Assembly (NCBI GenBank): GCA_003176075.1
Contig: PSRN01000215.1
Coordinates: forward strand, 1-17,501
DNA length: 17,501 bases
Direction: 5' to 3'
Source: Bdellovibrio sp.
GTDB taxonomy: Bacteria > Bdellovibrionota > Bdellovibrionia > Bdellovibrionales > Bdellovibrionaceae
A model generated the notes under the pieces. That model was not told where the DNA came from and did not search any database. It saw nothing but the letters and a program-made list of their open reading frames with translations. The translations under genes were made by a program, and so were the position numbers. Of this stretch, positions 14,637-17,501 are shown in pieces (the stretch's first letter is position 1; each line of letters starts with the position of its first letter).

Positions 14637-14999
14637 CTACCGGCAGAAGTAGGCCGTCCCGCGAAGTCCCGACCCGTCTGCTGAGGAAGATTCATAATGA
14701 ACGAAATTGGCCCCCTTGCGGGCGGCATCTTCCTTGAGATGCACCATGGCCACTTCCGCCCTGTCACCAATGGTGCTGACGCTACCGGAAACCGGGCCGA
14801 CCAGATCACAGGATTTTCCGGGAGGATCGTGGGACACTTCAACTTTCACCTTGTCGGGCAAAATTTCCTGACTGGCGCAACCCCCAAGACCTACCAGACC
14901 TACCAGACCTACGAGTCCTACCAGACCTAGTAGTCCCCCCCCAAGATCCGTCAGCATCGCAACCAAGCCACAACCAAGAAACGGCATTCGCGACTTCAT
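14637..14999 (-). CDS. DUF4156-like lipoprotein
   Basis: 120 aa from ATG 14999, whose ATG overlaps the stop of the upstream lipoprotein gene (ATGA), indicating translational coupling. The signal peptide is unusually long: its hydrophobic core is (GLV)n encoded by a 9-bp tandem repeat, ending in lipobox LGGC (Cys41). The mature part has KSCDLVGPVSGSVS, then VHLKEDAARKGANFVHYESSS and RGTAYFC. This C...G.v.G / AA..GAN.V / G.AY.C arrangement fits small enterobacterial-type DUF4156 lipoproteins; their function is not established. The two mature-domain cysteines could form a disulfide. Confidence 0.8.
   Translation of the reverse strand: MKSRMPFLGCGLVAMLTDLGGGLLGLVGLVGLVGLVGLGGCASQEILPDKVKVEVSHDPPGKSCDLVGPVSGSVSTIGDRAEVAMVHLKEDAARKGANFVHYESSSADGSGLRGTAYFCR
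14889..14933. repeat. 9-bp in-frame tandem repeat in a signal peptide
   Basis: Five units of ACCTACCAG with small changes encode Gly-Leu-Val triplets on the minus strand (LLGLVGLVGLVGLVGL). Copy-number change would lengthen or shorten the signal-peptide core of the lipoprotein at 14637-14999 without changing frame. Confidence 0.85.
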
Positions 15000-15745
15000 T
15001 CAACAGCCTCTTTTCCATTTTGATTTTGCCTGGCCTGGCAAATGCGAAGTCTTTCTTCGTAGTCCTCCTTTTGCTTCTCATAACTGTCGCGGTAATTTTC
15101 AAATCTCCTGATACGATCCAGGAAATATTCCTCCGAAACGTTGACGAGGTTCTTTTGCTCGTCAATGACCATCTTGCCGTTGAATCGATCTTCGTTCTTG
15201 GTGAGGACGGCCTTGGTCGGAAGGCGCTTCAGCTCCCCTTTTTGGTCCATGCATTCCTGCAGAACACCATAGAGACCTTTGCGGCCATAATCCTCATAGC
15301 CGTAGATTTCGGCTTCAAGCTCATAAACGCCTTTTTGCAAATCCCTCAACTGGTCAGCGAGCTTTTGCTTTTGCGAAGTCATCACTTCGCCCTTACTGTT
15401 TTGGCCAACCTGCACACCACCGCCCACGTCTTCGCCATGCTCCAGGGCTGTCTTTTCCTCGCGCGCCTTATTGGGATTTGTCGCGCAAGCCACAAGTCCA
15501 ACGACAGCGATTGTCGCGACGCCGGTCCTTAGGGCTTGCCAAATAATAAGTTGTACTTGTGAGCTTGGTCTTTTTGCTTCGAATCTTTGTTGGACCGCAC
15601 TCGAAGTAGCGCTGGGGCTACATCTTCGGTCGGTCCGCCTCGATCGAACCAAAAATACGCGGCGCTCAAAAGTACAACTTATTATTTGGCAAGCCCTTAA
15701 GAACGATTGGCTGACTTGGTTGAATATCTTCAGCGGAAATCTCAT
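14996..15745 (-). CDS. TNPNK-type lipoprotein carrying an in-frame MITE in its signal region
   Basis: 249 aa from ATG 15745, chosen because GGAGG lies seven bases upstream and the paralogue starts similarly (MRIF; here MRFP). An ATG at 15862 is possible but lacks a ribosome site. Residues 1-16 (MRFPLKIFNQVSQSFL) and 73-86 (RTGVATIAVVGLVA) are the two halves of a lipoprotein signal with lipobox LVAC (Cys87). The 56 residues between (17-72) come from the inserted element. Without them the signal would be of normal size with Cys31. The mature protein starts CATNPNK and is helical and charged (coiled-coil-like LADQLRDLQKGVYELEAEIYGYE, LDRIRRFENYRDSYEKQKEDYEERL). It is paralogous to the gene at 15896-16456. 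No function is recognised. Whether the protein is still lipidated is doubtful. Confidence 0.85.
   Translation of the reverse strand: MRFPLKIFNQVSQSFLRACQIISCTFERRVFLVRSRRTDRRCSPSATSSAVQQRFEAKRPSSQVQLIIWQALRTGVATIAVVGLVACATNPNKAREEKTALEHGEDVGGGVQVGQNSKGEVMTSQKQKLADQLRDLQKGVYELEAEIYGYEDYGRKGLYGVLQECMDQKGELKRLPTKAVLTKNEDRFNGKMVIDEQKNLVNVSEEYFLDRIRRFENYRDSYEKQKEDYEERLRICQARQNQNGKEAVE
15532..15696. mobile_element. 165-bp MITE-like element with long terminal inverted repeats
   Basis: The ends (15532-15564 and 15664-15696) are inverted repeats, 27 bases identical, one mismatch, then five more identical; both begin GGGCTTGCCAAATAATAAG inward. TTA flanks it on both sides (15529-15531 and 15697-15699), a three-base target duplication. 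Element plus one duplication is 168 bp, a multiple of three. It carries no transposase and is open in the host frame, so it is non-autonomous. The interior is partly self-complementary (for example GTAGC / GGCTAC). A three-base TNA duplication is known for some IS5-related elements; assignment to a family is inference. Confidence 0.9.
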
Positions 15746-15895
15746 TTTCATACCTCCAACACATCCTGAATACATCCTGAACACATCCTGGATACATACT
15801 GAGCACCACATTACCCAAAAGTTGATTGACTGAGAACGGGATTCACGAATTAACTTTCCCATGACACGGTCCTGCGGCCGAGAAAGAGGTCACTT
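15746..15895. promoter_or_regulatory. Divergent control region with four 11-bp direct repeats
   Basis: Between the two paralogous lipoprotein genes. At 15759-15802 lie four head-to-tail 11-mers: ACACATCCTGA, ATACATCCTGA, ACACATCCTGG, ATACATACTGA. Eleven bases is about one helical turn, so a bound protein would see all four on one face. The first unit lies about 14 bases before the minus-strand start, overlapping the leader. For the plus-strand gene a weak candidate is TTGACT (15826-15831) with a poor -10 about 17 bases on. GAGGT at 15886-15890 is the ribosome site for ATG 15896. Confidence 0.55.
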
Positions 15896-16456
15896 ATGAG
15901 AATCTTTGCTTTTTTCGGACTTCTCCCCTTGTTTAGAAGTCTCCCTTTGTTCGGACTTCTTTTTTTCTTCACTGCGTGCAAGACGAACCCTAACAAGGCG
16001 GAAATCCTCGATACCAAAGTTGATAAAGCCGATATCGTCAATTCCGATGAACAAGTGGGAGTCAATAAGGACGGCGACATGATCTATCAAAAGAAAATGA
16101 TTCTCGCCGAGGAGCTGCGCCGGCTTGAAAACGATGTGTACGATGCTGAGGACCGCGTTTATGGAACCCGCAAGTACGGCACGCTGGGACTCTTCGGTCA
16201 ATACAGCTCTTGTTTACGCAAACTCCCAAGCGAGCAACGTGCGGCTCTGCCAAAGCTCGAAAAGCTGGATCGGTGGAGCGACAAGGATGAAAGCGCCAAG
16301 ATGGGCATCGAGGCGAGCAAAGATAAGCTCGCCCTGGTGTCCGAGGAAAAGCTCAAGGACCGTGTCGCCAAATTGCAAGAGTATCGCCGTGTCTTGCAAG
16401 AACGCGAAGATCAGTACACCGAAAACATCAAGACCTGCGAAACCACCGGCCGATAG
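15896..16456 (+). CDS. TNPNK-type lipoprotein (intact paralogue)
   Basis: 186 aa from ATG 15896 behind GAGGT. The signal peptide is MRIFAFFGLLPLFRSLPLFGLLFFFTAC with lipobox FTAC (Cys28). The mature part begins CKTNPNKAEI and matches its divergent neighbour: QVGVNKDGDMIYQKKMILAEELRRLENDVYDAEDRVYGTRKYGTLGLFGQYSSC against QVGQNSKGEVMTSQKQKLADQLRDLQKGVYELEAEIYGYEDYGRKGLYGVLQEC. Both end in a charged helical stretch and a cysteine (KTCET / RICQA). Predicted to be a lipid-anchored, helical envelope protein; function unknown. An 18-bp tandem repeat (15916-15969) builds its signal-peptide core. Confidence 0.87.
   Translation: MRIFAFFGLLPLFRSLPLFGLLFFFTACKTNPNKAEILDTKVDKADIVNSDEQVGVNKDGDMIYQKKMILAEELRRLENDVYDAEDRVYGTRKYGTLGLFGQYSSCLRKLPSEQRAALPKLEKLDRWSDKDESAKMGIEASKDKLALVSEEKLKDRVAKLQEYRRVLQEREDQYTENIKTCETTGR
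15916..15969 (+). repeat. 18-bp in-frame tandem repeat in a signal peptide
   Basis: Three diverged units of the type CGGACTTCTCCCCTTGTT encode FGLLPL, FRSLPL and FGLLFF (reading one base earlier). The whole hydrophobic core of the lipoprotein signal is made of this repeat. Confidence 0.65.
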
Positions 16457-16810
16457 AGAGGTTCCAGGTACGGCCGAAAATAAGCACGGCTTTGTTTACA
16501 CCTCAGCTGATCACGCCCGCTTCATTGGAAGAATTCAGATCTGTTTCTGCAGAAGCGTCTGTGTTTGTGCAGATTATGTTAAGAAATTATTTATATTAAG
16601 TTAATGTCAACTTAAAACCTATTTCAACTATTACATTTTGAAATGAATATATATGTAAATATTACAAATTATAACCAGAGTTTTGAAAAAATTTGAATGA
16701 GCAAATACTCCACTTGCCAAAAGGTTCGAAGTTATTTTTTTGAGGGAACAGAGTTTTTGCTCTTCGAAGCCCCTCCGAACCAGCCAGGACCAGCCAACTG
16801 AGGAGGGGAA
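16457..16810. other. AT-rich intergenic region, about 350 bp
   Basis: No gene is seen. After the lipoprotein stop, two CGGCCG words 18 bases apart, then AAAATAAG, make only a weak terminator. From about 16570 to 16700 the sequence is strongly AT-rich compared with its surroundings and contains TTAAGTT, six bases, AACTTAA (16596-16615), a possible operator. A weak TTGAAA with a poor -10 17 bases later (about 16684-16712) might drive the small ORF. GAGGAGGGG at 16800-16808 is a very strong ribosome site for ATG 16811. Confidence 0.5.
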
Positions 16811-16966
16811 ATGAAAGCCATCAACCAAAGAGTGCCGCAACGACTAGATCAACTGCTCGAGAGCAAGATTCGTCGAGTGGATGACAAATCCATTAACGAT
16901 TTCATGACGACGCTGGCACCTGAAGAACAGAGCAACGCAATCCACTCTTCCAAAGCTAATAAGTAG
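16811..16966 (+). CDS. Small 51-aa protein of unknown function
   Basis: ATG 16811 follows GAGGAGGGGAA, the strongest Shine-Dalgarno in the window, after a long noncoding leader. The protein (MKAINQRVPQRLDQLLESKI, then RRVDDKSINDFMTTLAPEEQ, ending HSSKANK) is charged, probably helical, has no signal or membrane segment, and should be cytoplasmic. Its stop lies 25 bases before the next start on the same strand, so it may be a leader or partner gene of that exported protein. I recognise no family. Confidence 0.65.
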   Translation: MKAINQRVPQRLDQLLESKIRRVDDKSINDFMTTLAPEEQSNAIHSSKANK

Positions 16967-16991
16967 CAAATCCAAATCGGAAATACTGAAA

Positions 16992-17501
16992 ATGAATTTA
17001 ATTGCTCCTTTATCAACAGTCTTAGTCACCTGTGTTCTGGTCTTTGCTGGGGTAGCCTTTACATCGAAGACTTCCGAGGCCCATAAGCTCTGCAAACAAT
17101 TATTTTCGACTCAGCAATCGACCGAAATTCCGGCGCTCCACCGCGAAGAAATTCGTGCAAGAAACTTGGTATTCCAAACCGTTTTGAAAGAGGAACGTCG
17201 TCTCTTGCCCATTCGATATCGCATGACGCCAGAGAAATCACTCCTCCTCCAACTCAAAACCCCTACTCGCCCAACCCCAACTTTCCACAGGGACGACAGA
17301 ATTGTTGGCGAGGTCCTCACCCGTCGGCTCGCATTGAAACCAGAAGGTCACACACTTAAAATCAATCGGTACATTGAACGCCATTTCTCTCATGGTCTCA
17401 TGCGCTATCTGTTCACGGCTCCTGACTTGGGCGTGACCATTATTCAAGCGGATATTGCGGAAGCGGTTCAATTCTTGGAAAAGCAGGGGTTCGACCAAAT
17501 C
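16992..17501 (+). CDS. Exported protein of unknown function (3' end outside window)
   Basis: From ATG 16992 the frame is open for 170 codons to the right edge. The ribosome site is weak (GGAAA about 8-10 bases upstream), so translation may be coupled to the small ORF 25 bases before. Residues 1-30 are a signal peptide (MNLIAPLSTVLVTCVLVFAGVA, cleavage probably near SEA-H). The mature part starts HKLCKQLFS and is basic: EEIRARNLVFQTVLKEERRLLP, RPTPTFHRDDRIVGEVLTRRL, LKINRYIERHFSHGLMRYLF, DLGVTIIQADIAEAVQFLEKQG. I recognise no family, and the missing C-terminus may hold the informative domain. Confidence 0.8.
   Translation, partial: MNLIAPLSTVLVTCVLVFAGVAFTSKTSEAHKLCKQLFSTQQSTEIPALHREEIRARNLVFQTVLKEERRLLPIRYRMTPEKSLLLQLKTPTRPTPTFHRDDRIVGEVLTRRLALKPEGHTLKINRYIERHFSHGLMRYLFTAPDLGVTIIQADIAEAVQFLEKQGFDQI

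Noticed and set aside
15532..15696. Long inverted repeat as a terminator or integron attC site
   Set aside because: The TTA duplication, 33-bp ends and interruption of a signal peptide fit a mobile element; attC core sites and an integrase are absent.
15746..15862. Upstream start at 15862 for the MITE-bearing lipoprotein
   Set aside because: It lacks a ribosome site and would add 39 residues over the repeat array; GGAGG before 15745 and the paralogue's start favour 15745.

Overview
The window looks like a chromosomal segment of a Gram-negative bacterium of roughly even base composition. Almost every protein carries an export or lipoprotein signal. Shine-Dalgarno sites are clear but degenerate, and several starts are GTG or TTG. 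The mix of many unrecognised secreted proteins and lipoproteins with a ParA, a BolA and a GT22 mannosyltransferase-like protein would fit a predatory-type lineage such as Bdellovibrionota. That placement is inference; there is no rRNA or other taxonomic marker in the window.

Layout. (1) Positions 1-6248, minus strand: an apparent operon of a very large exported membrane protein (about 1133 aa) followed by two tandem serpins, the second cut by the window edge. The complete serpin has a reactive-centre loop resembling that of antithrombin, with Arg at the predicted P1. (2) 6715-8193, plus strand: an exported M23 peptidase with an extra Cys/His motif, then a small exported Cys-containing protein. 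(3) 8220-10914, minus strand: an Ig-like-domain lipoprotein, ParA, an acidic unknown protein and BolA, tightly packed. (4) 11195-11938, minus: a Gly/Tyr/Asn-rich exported protein. (5) 12043-13674, minus: a GT22 mannosyltransferase-like membrane protein, divergent from an RluA-type pseudouridine synthase (13787-14542, plus). (6) 14637-16456: a DUF4156-like lipoprotein and two divergent paralogous TNPNK lipoproteins. (7) 16811-17501, plus: a 51-aa small ORF with a strong ribosome site, and the start of another exported protein.

The most unusual content is repeats. At least seven copies of a palindromic element family (25-bp short form, a 57-58-bp nested form and a 58-59-bp form) lie within 10 kb, four of them in frame inside coding sequences and one between a Shine-Dalgarno and its start codon. 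This resembles the coding-sequence palindromes of Rickettsia more than ordinary REP elements. A separate 165-bp MITE-like element with near-perfect 33-bp terminal inverted repeats and a TTA target duplication sits in frame inside the signal peptide of one TNPNK lipoprotein. Short tandem repeats in multiples of three occur inside at least five genes, two of them in signal-peptide hydrophobic cores. Non-triplet repeats sit at four gene boundaries (AG x8, a 19-mer x2, a pentamer x8, an 11-mer x4).

No tRNA, rRNA, CRISPR array, transposase gene or parS site was seen.
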